DNA of 64,000 nucleotides, from positions 186,001 to 250,000 of the forward strand of contig JAUHVY010000002.1 in NCBI GenBank assembly GCA_030424975.1, read 5' to 3'. Below, piece after piece: positions 34,618-42,525 of the stretch. Position numbers and translations under genes: made by a program. How positions within the stretch are numbered: position 1 is the first letter of the stretch; each line of letters begins with the position of its first letter. The notes beneath the pieces were generated by a model. It was given only the letters and a program-made list of their open reading frames with translations. It made no database searches and had not been told where the DNA came from. Source of the stretch: Alphaproteobacteria bacterium. GTDB taxonomy: Bacteria > Pseudomonadota > Alphaproteobacteria > Micavibrionales > Micavibrionaceae.

Positions 34618-37425
34618 ATGAGCGAAGAGAATGAACTGTTTTTAATCGACGGGTCCGGATTTATTTTCCGTGCCTATTTTGCAATGGCCTATTCCCGCAA
34701 AAGCGGCATGACCAACCCCGACGGCATTGAGGTCGGCGCGGTGTATGGTTTTACCAATATGTTGCTCAAGATGCTACGTGATTATCATGCGCCGTATCTG
34801 GCGGTTATTTTCGATGCCGCGCGCGCAAATTTTCGCAATGACATCTACCCCGAATACAAAGCCAATCGCGACGAAACGCCCGAAGACCTGATCCCGCAGT
34901 TCCCGCTCATCCGCGAAGCTACCGAGGCCTTCGACATCCCTGCCCTAGAGGTCGAAGGCTATGAGGCCGATGACCTGATCGCCGCCTATACAAAGCAAGC
35001 TTTAGCGGCAGGAAAAAAAGTGGTGATTGTGTCATCCGATAAAGACCTTATGCAATTGGTGCAACCGGGTGTGCGCATGCTCGACCCGATGAAAGGCAAA
35101 TGGATTTCAGAACCCGAGGTTATAGAAAAATTCGGCGTCACCCCCGATAAGGTCGTTGATGTGCAATCTCTGGCGGGCGATAGCGTGGATAACGTCCCGG
35201 GTGTGCCGGGCATTGGCATTAAAACCGCAGCGCAACTCATTAATGAATACGGCAATTTAGAAGAATTACTGGAGCGCGCAGGCGAGATTAAACAAAACAA
35301 ACGCCGCGAAAAGCTGATTGAACATGCGCAAGATGCCCGTATATCAAAGCAGTTGGTTAAGCTTGATGAAAATGCCCCCGTGCCTGTCCCGCTTGATGAT
35401 TTAAAATCTCATGACCCGGACAAGCCCGAACTTATGGCGTTCTTACAAAAACATGCCTTCAATTCAATCATTAAACGTCTGGGCGGTGAAACCGTCGCAC
35501 CTGCGGCGCCAAGCCATGACACAAAACCGAATGATGACACGCGGATTGAGGAAATCTCTCTGCCGCCGATTGCTGATAATGAATACACACTTATTAATGA
35601 CGCAAAAACCTTGCGCGAATGGGTTGCACAAGCCCACAAGACAGGGGTTCTCGCCATCGACACCGAAACAACGGGACTAACGCCCGCCAAGGCCGCTTTG
35701 GTTGGCATATCAATCGCCCATAGTGCGGGCAAGGCCGCTTATATTCCGCTTGGCCATGCACAAGAAACAGATTTATTCGGTGCGGCCAGCGGAGATGACA
35801 ATATTCCGCAAATGAATAAGAGCGAATGCCTCGAGATTTTAAAACCGTTATTAGAAGACGAATCCGTTATCAAGGTCGGTCATAATATGAAATATGACTG
35901 GCAAATGTTTGCCAAAGAAGGCATCGCCATTACACCATGTGATGATACGATGCTGATATCCTATGTTCTGGATGGCGCAAGCCACAGCCATTCCATGGAT
36001 AATTTATCCGAACTGTATTGCGGGCACGCCCCCATCAAATACGAAGAGGTCGCCGGCAAAGGTAAAAACCAAGTCACCTTTGACAAGGTTGCCATTAAAG
36101 ATGCCCTTACCTATGCTGCAGAAGATGCCGATATTACATTCCGTTTATACCTTATCCTGAAACCGCGTCTCGCGCGTGAAAAGATGGTGCGTGTTTATGA
36201 AACAATTGAACGCCCACTCATTCCGATCATCGCGCAAATGGAACTTGAGGGTATTAAGGTCGACCCGAACACCCTTCGTGATATGAGCGCAGACTTTGCC
36301 GCGAAATTAGAAACATTGGAAAAAGAAATCCATCATCTGGCCGGGCATGAATTTAATGTGGCCTCTCCCAAACAGGTCGGCGAGGTTTTATTCGATGAAA
36401 TGGGATTGCAAGGCGGGAAGAAAACCAAAACAGGTGTCTATTCAACATCCGTTGATGTCCTTGAAAAACTCTCACTGGAGGGACATGAAATTGTACAAAA
36501 GATCCTCGATCATCGTGGGCTTTCGAAGCTGAAATCAACCTATACCGATGCATTACAGGAACAAATAAACCCCGCAACAGGCCGTGTCCATACATCATAT
36601 CACATGACAGGCACCAGTACCGGGCGATTATCATCATCTGATCCTAACTTACAAAACATTCCAATCCGCACCGAAGAGGGGCGAAAAATTCGCGAAGCCT
36701 TCATCGCAAAGGAAGGGCATGTTCTGCTCTCGGTCGATTATTCACAAGTTGAATTACGTCTGGCCGCAGAAATGGCCGGCGTCGAAGCGTTAAAACAAGC
36801 CTTTAAAGATAACATCGATATTCATAGATTAACCGCCTCTCGCGTCTTTGACGTACCACTCGATCAGGTAACACCTGAAATTCGCAGACAGGCAAAGGCC
36901 GTAAATTTCGGCATCATATATGGTATATCCGGTTTCGGACTGGCCAAGCAGCTCGGCTGCCCCGTAGGCGAAGCATCAGAATTCATCAAGCGTTATCTGG
37001 CGCGCTTTCACGAAATTGAATCCTATATGGAAGAAACAAAAGACCTTGCCAAAAAACAGGGCTTCGTCGTCACATTATACGGCCGCAAATGCTTTATTCC
37101 GGGCATCCAAGACAAAAATCAGATGCGCGTGCGCGGTGCAGAGCGCCAAGCCATTAACGCCCCCCTACAAGGAACGGCAGCTGATATCATGAAAATTGCG
37201 ATGGGTCGCATGCCCAAAACATTAGAAAAAGAAAATTTATCTGCAAAAATGCTTCTGCAGGTACATGATGAGCTTATTTTTGAAGTACCCATAGATGAGA
37301 TAGAAAAAACAATTGCAACCGTACGCAAATGCATGGAAAACTCATTTAAAATCAATAACATAGAAATTTCAGTCCCGTTAGAGGCTGAAGCAGGGCACGG
37401 TGATAATTGGGCTGTAGCACATTAG
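34618..37425 (+). CDS. polA: DNA polymerase I
   Basis: 935 residues starting at ATG 34618; the longer open frame runs into the divergent gene. The 5'-3' exonuclease domain (FLIDGSGFIFRAYFA, IVSSDKDLMQLV, GDSVDNVPGVPGIG) is followed by an apparently active proofreading domain with all acidic motifs (IDTETTG, HNMKYDW, YAAEDADIT). The polymerase domain has motif A SVDYSQVELRLAA, motif B RRQAKAVNFGIIYG and motif C LLQVHDELIFEV. It functions in DNA repair and Okazaki-fragment maturation. A terminator hairpin begins at the stop codon. Confidence 0.98.
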   Translation: MSEENELFLIDGSGFIFRAYFAMAYSRKSGMTNPDGIEVGAVYGFTNMLLKMLRDYHAPYLAVIFDAARANFRNDIYPEYKANRDETPEDLIPQFPLIREATEAFDIPALEVEGYEADDLIAAYTKQALAAGKKVVIVSSDKDLMQLVQPGVRMLDPMKGKWISEPEVIEKFGVTPDKVVDVQSLAGDSVDNVPGVPGIGIKTAAQLINEYGNLEELLERAGEIKQNKRREKLIEHAQDARISKQLVKLDENAPVPVPLDDLKSHDPDKPELMAFLQKHAFNSIIKRLGGETVAPAAPSHDTKPNDDTRIEEISLPPIADNEYTLINDAKTLREWVAQAHKTGVLAIDTETTGLTPAKAALVGISIAHSAGKAAYIPLGHAQETDLFGAASGDDNIPQMNKSECLEILKPLLEDESVIKVGHNMKYDWQMFAKEGIAITPCDDTMLISYVLDGASHSHSMDNLSELYCGHAPIKYEEVAGKGKNQVTFDKVAIKDALTYAAEDADITFRLYLILKPRLAREKMVRVYETIERPLIPIIAQMELEGIKVDPNTLRDMSADFAAKLETLEKEIHHLAGHEFNVASPKQVGEVLFDEMGLQGGKKTKTGVYSTSVDVLEKLSLEGHEIVQKILDHRGLSKLKSTYTDALQEQINPATGRVHTSYHMTGTSTGRLSSSDPNLQNIPIRTEEGRKIREAFIAKEGHVLLSVDYSQVELRLAAEMAGVEALKQAFKDNIDIHRLTASRVFDVPLDQVTPEIRRQAKAVNFGIIYGISGFGLAKQLGCPVGEASEFIKRYLARFHEIESYMEETKDLAKKQGFVVTLYGRKCFIPGIQDKNQMRVRGAERQAINAPLQGTAADIMKIAMGRMPKTLEKENLSAKMLLQVHDELIFEVPIDEIEKTIATVRKCMENSFKINNIEISVPLEAEAGHGDNWAVAH

Positions 37426-37460
37426 CAAAACCTATACCAAAGGCTACGTTTGCTATTTTT
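37423..37460 (+). terminator. Probable polA terminator
   Basis: TAGCAAA (37423-37429, including the stop codon) is complementary to TTTGCTA around 37449-37455 and is followed directly by a T run. The stem is AT rich and the loop is long, so strength is uncertain. Confidence 0.5.
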
Positions 37461-37462
37461 TA

Positions 37463-37495
37463 TGCATTTTTATACAAAAAAAGTGCATTTTTATA
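37463..37495 (+). repeat. 21 bp-spaced direct repeat at the sRNA promoter
   Basis: TGCATTTTTATA occurs at 37463-37474 and 37484-37495, a period of 21 bp (two helical turns). The second copy abuts the -35 element at 37496. This is a typical operator or activator arrangement, though AT-rich UP-element function is also possible. Confidence 0.5.
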
Positions 37496-37524
37496 TTGAC
37501 AGTCATTTCCATATTCTCTATAAA
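37496..37524 (+). promoter_or_regulatory. Near-consensus sigma70 promoter downstream of polA
   Basis: TTGACA (37496-37501), exactly 17 bp, then TATAAA (37519-37524). The predicted start is near 37531. No protein-coding frame of any size follows before the opposite-strand gene, so it must drive an RNA. Confidence 0.7.
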
Positions 37525-37530
37525 GAGGAC

Positions 37531-37751
37531 ATAACCTAGTTATGTGCATCCCCACACACATTTGCACATTTCATGAGGTTGTGAGCAAAGTGAAATTGGC
37601 CTCCCCACACACAGCCAATTTCCAATAAAAAAATAAATACAGTTCCCCACACACGGAAAGTTGAGGCCGTTCTTAGTTTACTAAGGGCGGTCTCGCTGTA
37701 TTTGCACATAGCTTATGTGAACATAAAAAAAGTGCGCCTATAACGCACTTT
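37531..37751 (+). ncRNA. Putative small regulatory RNA with three TCCCCACACAC motifs
   Basis: Starting from a near-consensus promoter, the RNA folds as follows. A 5' hairpin is ACATAAC/GTTATGT (37529-37545). The first motif is single-stranded (37549-37562). A perfect 9 bp stem GAAATTGGC/GCCAATTTC (37592-37600, 37614-37622) presents the second motif in its 13-nt loop. A domain closed by AAATACAG/CTGTATTT (37635-37642, 37696-37703) holds the third motif (37643-37654) and a long inner hairpin (37663-37694). A CACATA/TATGTG hairpin lies at 37705-37719. The 3' end may use the hairpin at 37729-37751, which is shared with the opposite-strand terminator. The motif is a 12-14 nt complement of the ribosome-binding region at 31301-31314. 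Family unknown. Confidence 0.6.
37724..37751 (-). terminator. Terminator of the 95-codon gene (possibly bidirectional)
   Basis: AAAGTGCG (37729-37736) and CGCACTTT (37744-37751) form an 8 bp stem. On the minus strand the stem is followed by a U run (A run at 37724-37731). The stop codon of the minus-strand gene lies in the loop. The plus-strand T tail is short. Confidence 0.75.
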
Positions 37752-38025
37752 CATCCAGAGTAGATAATTGATCATACATATCATCAGATACCTCATGCCA
37801 CGGATCACTATCCGGCACCAAATGAGGTGTCAGGCGTTTATCAAAGTCGCCAGGGTTCATGATAGATGCCGAAGCACGGGTGAGCAGCATATCCTTACCA
37901 CCACCAATACTGGCATTTGCACCTTGCTCCAGTGAAATGATGGCAAAAAATGTTGCACCCAATATGATCACTGTGCCGAAAATTATCTTTGCGAAGTTAT
38001 TTTGTATCGTATCTTGTTTCATCAT
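37738..38025 (-). CDS. Small membrane-anchored protein of unknown function
   Basis: 95 residues. It has a short polar N-terminus, one hydrophobic helix (about 13-32, KIIFGTVIILGATFFAII), then an acidic/polar exported segment (SIMNPGDFDKRLTPHLVP ... MYDQLSTLDESAL). I do not recognise the family. Its stop lies inside its own terminator hairpin. It is separated by 47 bp from the upstream DUF1223 gene on the same strand and may be co-transcribed with it. Confidence 0.55.
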   Translation of the reverse strand: MMKQDTIQNNFAKIIFGTVIILGATFFAIISLEQGANASIGGGKDMLLTRASASIMNPGDFDKRLTPHLVPDSDPWHEVSDDMYDQLSTLDESAL

Positions 38026-38072
38026 ACTCCACCAACGACAGAGCCAAGATTAGGTTCCCATAACACAAAGAT

Positions 38073-38972
38073 TTATTTCAATATTTTTGCTGCAGCGACG
38101 ATTTTTTGCTGTTCATCCTGAACCAGTATCGCATAGCCCTTAACCGTTTCATCAAAGGTCAAAGGCACCTGCAACACCTTCACTTTACCATCCCACTGCC
38201 CTAATAAACGCGCTCCCGATACGCGGTTATAATATGTGATGTCTTTACCCTGATTGGCGCCATCTGCAACGCGCACTGTATGCGGCAAATCATAAGGCAG
38301 CATCCATATTTTATATAGATTGCGATCCGTATCCGTTTTGGCCATCGGCGGCAAAACAATCTGAAATAAACCGTCACGAAGCTGCTGCACCTCAATACGG
38401 GCAACCGCACTATTACGTGCATTGTCCAGCGCATCTTGCATATCCGATTGCAAATACCCAACCGCGTTTATCTGTCCGTTAAAAACAGCCTGCGGCGTAT
38501 ATTTAGAACCTGCATTTAATGACTTTTCGTACTCATATTGCCGCGAAGAGCAAATCGGCACCGAAAGAGAACCCTCCTTCACATCGAAATAATCGACATG
38601 ACAACCAAGCGCAATCACATCATCATGATCAATATAATCTTGGAAAAGCGCATCCGCTTTCGGACAGAATGTACAGGCTTGCGTTGTAAAAAGTTCTAAC
38701 ACCACGTAGCCGTTCTCAATTTTCCCATCCTGCTGGCGTAACGCAAACAAAGACCGTCCGTTTGTCAGCGGTTTTGTTTTTTTCGGGGCGCTTTTCTTCT
38801 TTATGACAGGGGTTTTCGTACCAGGCGGCGGTAACAAGCTTTGCGCCTCGACCGGTGCCACAGGTACAGGCGGCGGAACATCTTCAGCCATGGATTGAGG
38901 CATGCTGAACATAAGACAAGCCAGCGCAAAGACAAAGATATAGAGATGTTTTTTGAAGCTCATCACGTGCAT
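38073..38972 (-). CDS. Secreted DUF1223 (thioredoxin-fold) protein
   Basis: 299 residues with a signal peptide (hydrophobic core LYIFVFALACLMF, cleavage near SMAED), a Pro/Lys-rich linker, and the DUF1223 domain beginning VVLELFTTQACTFCPKADALF. This matches the family's ELFTSQGCSSCPPAD, where the CxxC corresponds to a thioredoxin-like active site (here CTFC). The later YTPQAVFNGQ (cis-Pro region) supports that fold. It is presumably periplasmic; its function in thiol chemistry is not established. Confidence 0.82.
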   Translation of the reverse strand: MHVMSFKKHLYIFVFALACLMFSMPQSMAEDVPPPVPVAPVEAQSLLPPPGTKTPVIKKKSAPKKTKPLTNGRSLFALRQQDGKIENGYVVLELFTTQACTFCPKADALFQDYIDHDDVIALGCHVDYFDVKEGSLSVPICSSRQYEYEKSLNAGSKYTPQAVFNGQINAVGYLQSDMQDALDNARNSAVARIEVQQLRDGLFQIVLPPMAKTDTDRNLYKIWMLPYDLPHTVRVADGANQGKDITYYNRVSGARLLGQWDGKVKVLQVPLTFDETVKGYAILVQDEQQKIVAAAKILK

Positions 38973-39051
38973 AATTTACAAAATATCGCGTTTTCCTAAT
39001 AATGAAAACAAGAATACGCATATTTGCACCAATAAAACCGCAAGAGTTTGC

Positions 39052-39081
39052 TTGACGAGCGCTGGTAAACATGTGTATAAC
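39052..39081 (+). promoter_or_regulatory. Promoter of rpmI-rplT
   Basis: TTGACG (39052-39057), 18 bp, TATAAC (39076-39081). The start would be near 39088, giving a leader of about 120 nt before rpmI, long enough for the L20-mediated autoregulation known in other bacteria. I did not identify a specific L20-binding structure. Confidence 0.55.
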
Positions 39082-39208
39082 CGCTTCCACTTGCATAAAT
39101 TGCAACGATCATGATCTGGCGAATATCGACTGCCTCGTTCATGAGTGTTTGAAACCCTCACCCGAAGCAAAATATTGCGACGTGTGAATTTTAAAAAAGG
39201 AAAATGAA

Positions 39209-39451
39209 ATGTCGAAGATGAAAACGCACTCCAGTGCGAAAAAGCGGTTCAAGATAACTGCAAAAGGCCGCGTGAAGTCTAAGAAAGCCTTCACAAGCCA
39301 CATGATGATGAACAAGCCAAAATCAATGAAGCGTAAAGCACGTGGTCTATCAACGATCTGTGAAGCTGATGAACGCATTGTTCTTCGTAACTTCTTGCCA
39401 TATAGCCGTAAGAAGCAAAACTCTAAACCTTACAATAAAGGGGAGAAGTAA
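39209..39451 (+). CDS. rpmI: 50S ribosomal protein L35
   Basis: 80 residues, very basic, starting [20 protein letters not shown], the L35 signature. AAAGGA precedes the start. It is somewhat longer at the C-terminus than E. coli L35 (65 aa), ending in a polar Lys/Asn tail. It is followed two bases later by rplT. infC, commonly upstream in bacteria, is not here. Confidence 0.97.
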   Translation: MSKMKTHSSAKKRFKITAKGRVKSKKAFTSHMMMNKPKSMKRKARGLSTICEADERIVLRNFLPYSRKKQNSKPYNKGEK

Positions 39452-39453
39452 CA

Positions 39454-39819
39454 ATGGCACGCGTTAAAGGTGGTGCTCGCGCACACGCAAGACATAAAAA
39501 AGTTATTAAGCAAGCTAAAGGCTACTACGGTCGCAGAAAGAATTGTTTCCGTACCGCAGTACAGGCTGTTGAAAAAGCAGGTCAATACGCATATCGTGAC
39601 CGTCGCGCAAAGAAACGTAATTTCCGCGCATTGTGGATCCAACGTATCAACGCAGCAGCACGTTTGCATGACATGACATATTCAACATTCATGCACGGTT
39701 TGAAACTTTCAGGTATCGATCTTGACCGTAAAGTTCTTTCAGACATCGCTATTCGTGAGCCTGAGCAATTCGCAGCAATTGCAAAAGCAGCACAAGATGC
39801 ATTGAAAAAAGCAGCATAA
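39454..39819 (+). CDS. rplT: 50S ribosomal protein L20
   Basis: 121 residues, basic. The canonical segments are [58 protein letters not shown] and the C-terminal [21 protein letters not shown]20 binds 23S rRNA early in 50S assembly and can repress its own operon. GGGGAG lies before the ATG, overlapping the rpmI 3' end. A terminator follows. Confidence 0.98.
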   Translation: MARVKGGARAHARHKKVIKQAKGYYGRRKNCFRTAVQAVEKAGQYAYRDRRAKKRNFRALWIQRINAAARLHDMTYSTFMHGLKLSGIDLDRKVLSDIAIREPEQFAAIAKAAQDALKKAA

Positions 39820-39845
39820 TAACTGCACAGAGATAAAATTTACGA

Positions 39846-39872
39846 AGGGCGGCTGATTGGCCGCCTTTTTTA
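39846..39872 (+). terminator. Terminator of rpmI-rplT
   Basis: GGCGGC and GCCGCC form a six-base-pair GC stem around TGATTG and are followed by TTTTTTATT. The convergent gene's stop codon at 39870 lies in the T tail. Confidence 0.9.
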
Positions 39873-40967
39873 TTCTTCAAAATGCTCTCGCCAAACACGA
39901 TAGGCCGGTTTTTTCTTTTTATTTTGATCCAATAAACCAGAATGCACCCACGCCTTCGCCAAAGATCGGTACTCTTTTGGAAATTTGGGCAACATTTTAT
40001 CAAAATCCATCGTGAGCCAATGAATCACAAAGACAAAGTCATGCTCTGCCGCTTGTTCTAAAATCATACGCACAAATTCTTTTTGATTTGTTTCGCTTGA
40101 GATTAACGGCAGTCCCATAACAATCGTCGTTTTTGACATTGCGCCCGTTTCTGCAATGGCCATTGGCTTATTATATTCCAATAATTCATCAAAATAATCG
40201 TCCCGAATTTCATTCGGATGAACAAAACCATATTTATACGTACTCAACACAAGCATATCCGAATGCTTCATCAATGCGGCGACACCCGGCTTTTGCTTCG
40301 CTAAATTATTCTTAGATACATTTTCAATCCCGCGATAATGCTCATATTGCACAGTAGAGAATATAGGAAGATCAGGGTATTTTTCCTTCACGGCCACGTA
40401 AACCTGACGATTAAGGGATAGATAATCATCCCATTTTTCCGGGGCTAAACTCACAAGGATATTCGCTTCAATCCCAATCGCCAGAAAATCGGGCTTAAAA
40501 AATTCTACGCCGCGCAAAACATAATTTGTGTAGGCTTTAATAACCGCAGGATCAGACAGTTTTTTATTTTTCCACTTCGGTGCGAGCGGTCTGTTATCCC
40601 CCTCTACCGTCCACCCCAACGCGAGGCCGTCACGCATAATATTTAATGGTGTCATAGATAATAAAATTTTCATTTCATCGTCTGTACGTTCAAGACGGCC
40701 GCTCCAATCATTTATGATCGTTTGAGGTAAATCATCATCATTTAAAGCAGCATCCCACGGCACACCATTATCAAGATGATGGGATATCATATTTCCGTTT
40801 TCATGAATAAAACGATATGTATCAATGACGGCCTGCGTGGTTAAATCATAGGGCCATGGCGTAAACCCCATCAATCCGTCATAATGCTTATCTTGCGCAA
40901 CAGCTTCAGACCCAAGGCACATTAAAAAAAATAAGCCGGCAGAAACAATAGATACATATTTTTTCAT
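39870..40967 (-). CDS. Secreted glycoside hydrolase-like (TIM-barrel, clan GH-A-like) protein
   Basis: 365 residues from ATG 40967 (AAAGGGA upstream; the longer frame lacks a signal peptide at its start). The signal peptide ends near SEAVAQ. The barrel-like pattern includes MGFTPWPYDLT and FLAIGIEANILV, with a Glu at the strand-4 acid/base position, and KPMAIAETGAMS, with a Glu at the strand-7 nucleophile position. The overall look is of GH53/GH-A-like hydrolases, so it may degrade a galactan or other beta-glycan outside the cell. It is convergent with rplT. Confidence 0.6.
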   Translation of the reverse strand: MKKYVSIVSAGLFFLMCLGSEAVAQDKHYDGLMGFTPWPYDLTTQAVIDTYRFIHENGNMISHHLDNGVPWDAALNDDDLPQTIINDWSGRLERTDDEMKILLSMTPLNIMRDGLALGWTVEGDNRPLAPKWKNKKLSDPAVIKAYTNYVLRGVEFFKPDFLAIGIEANILVSLAPEKWDDYLSLNRQVYVAVKEKYPDLPIFSTVQYEHYRGIENVSKNNLAKQKPGVAALMKHSDMLVLSTYKYGFVHPNEIRDDYFDELLEYNKPMAIAETGAMSKTTIVMGLPLISSETNQKEFVRMILEQAAEHDFVFVIHWLTMDFDKMLPKFPKEYRSLAKAWVHSGLLDQNKKKKPAYRVWREHFEE

Positions 40968-41035
40968 TTTGTCCCTTTGCGTTATAAATGCATGCAGATT
41001 ATATATAAACATGACCCAATAATTACGGATAGCCT

Positions 41036-41716
41036 ATGACCACAAATAAACTGGCAATTTTCGATTGGAACGGCACATTACTGGCCGATACACGCATGGC
41101 GTGGATCGCATCAAATGAATGCCTGAAATTTTACGGCGCAGAACCAATCTCCTATGAGAAACAGCTCGAAACCTTTGATTTTCCGATTATTCATTACTAC
41201 AAGCGCAACGGCATTGATGTTGATACGGTTTTACGCACCAAGGAAGAAGCCAACGAAATTTTCCAAAATTCCTATAATGCTCTTGCAAAAAATGCGCGCA
41301 CCCGCCGCGGCGCCCGTAAATTGCTGGGCTGGTTACAAGAAAACAATGTCGATTGCATTATCCTGAGCAATTATGTGGTCGAAAGAATAGAAGCGCAGCT
41401 CGAACGCCTGAACATCAGAAACTATTTCTCCTACGTTTCGGCCAATACCTGCAACGGCACCAGCATTTTAAACGCAACGAATAAGCTTGAGCGTTTATCA
41501 GATTTCATGATCAAACGCGGATACCAACCGCAAAACGCGTTTATTATCGGCGACAGCAAAGAAGAACCCGATATCGGTCGCCATATGGGTGTGACCTCTA
41601 TCGGCATTACAGGCGGATGCATCAATGAACGCCGCCTGCGCGCAGCAAAGCCCGACCACGTCATTTCCGCCTTACCCGAAACAATTGATATATTGAAAGA
41701 AAAATGGGCATTGTAA
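41036..41716 (+). CDS. HAD-superfamily hydrolase with a DxN motif I
   Basis: 226 residues. Motif I is AIFDWNGTLLADT, with Asn where most phosphatases have the second Asp. Motif II is CIILSNYVV, a Lys lies in the ATNKLERL region, and the acidic motif is AFIIGDSKEEPDIG. The cap is helical (phosphoglycolate-phosphatase-like). Substrate unknown. It is divergent from the GH-like gene with 68 bp between starts and converges with the DotI-like gene. Confidence 0.8.
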   Translation: MTTNKLAIFDWNGTLLADTRMAWIASNECLKFYGAEPISYEKQLETFDFPIIHYYKRNGIDVDTVLRTKEEANEIFQNSYNALAKNARTRRGARKLLGWLQENNVDCIILSNYVVERIEAQLERLNIRNYFSYVSANTCNGTSILNATNKLERLSDFMIKRGYQPQNAFIIGDSKEEPDIGRHMGVTSIGITGGCINERRLRAAKPDHVISALPETIDILKEKWAL

Positions 41717-41726
41717 TGCCCCCCCC

Positions 41727-42401
41727 CTAAATGGCCTGCGAAATCCATTCATTTACAGCCAATCCATGCGGATGAATAGTTGAGCGCACTATCGTTAACA
41801 ACACGAGCCTTTTTGATGCCGATCGCTTTTTATTAGATTGGTAGTACATCACAACGGGCACTTCTACTGTCCACCGATACACCCCATCAAACTCTTCTTT
41901 TTTTAATATCTTTGGCGGTCCGGTTGGCCGCGATGTGACAATTTGATTTTGAGCAACAACATTCTCAAAAACACGATGATTTTGCGCCGCGCTCAAATAC
42001 TCCCCCCAGCCTTTTTTAGTAAACAGCCGAGAAATATCACCTTTGCGCTGATCCAAAGATTCCGCATCATAGGTTAATGCCTCACATGCCGAAATTGATG
42101 CCCAGGCCAAAATATATTCTTCCGATGCATGGGGCACATTCACCCGCGCCGAATTATTATAAAAACCTGATTGTGCAGCATTCATGGGACGATCAAAAGT
42201 AACAAGCCCGGGCGATTCTACTTTAAGGGTAGCTTGCCTCTGTTGGATTGTTTGTTCAATTTTCTTCTTATGTGCCGTTTCCAGTCTTTCCTTAGAATTA
42301 TCTAAAAGAATTTGAAACAAAAAACCCGCAATAATAACGAGTGTAACCAAAACACCGCCAAGAAAAACTTCTTTCGTTAAATGATCTTCTTTTTTATCCA
42401 T
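41727..42401 (-). CDS. DotI/IcmL-like type IV secretion family protein, second isolated copy
   Basis: 224 residues from ATG 42401; the longer frame starts at a TTG. One TM at about residues 13-34 (VFLGGVLVTLVIIAGFLFQI) is followed by a charged coiled linker and a periplasmic domain with the DotI/IcmL pattern: ILAWASISACEALTYDAES, RLFTKKGWGEYLSAAQ, then PPKILKKEEFDGVYRWTVEVPVVMYY and a C-terminal NEWISQA. It matches the family better than the copy at 3365-3988. It stands between a HAD gene and pheS with no other secretion gene in view. The assignment is by motif reading only. Confidence 0.6.
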   Translation of the reverse strand: MDKKEDHLTKEVFLGGVLVTLVIIAGFLFQILLDNSKERLETAHKKKIEQTIQQRQATLKVESPGLVTFDRPMNAAQSGFYNNSARVNVPHASEEYILAWASISACEALTYDAESLDQRKGDISRLFTKKGWGEYLSAAQNHRVFENVVAQNQIVTSRPTGPPKILKKEEFDGVYRWTVEVPVVMYYQSNKKRSASKRLVLLTIVRSTIHPHGLAVNEWISQAI

Positions 42402-42525
42402 TTCCCACCACAACTTTGAATAGTTACATATGCCATAGTTACATAATTTTGTAAAACCCTAAGAAAACTACTTTATTTCCGCGCTTATCTCATGTTAAAT
42501 CCGACTGATGGATGAAGAGGAAAAA

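Noticed and set aside
37540-37660. Iteron or replication-origin repeats (three TCCCCACACAC copies)
   Set aside because: Spacing is irregular (53 and 41 bp), there are no DnaA boxes or Rep gene, and the copies sit at defined places in an RNA fold behind a promoter.
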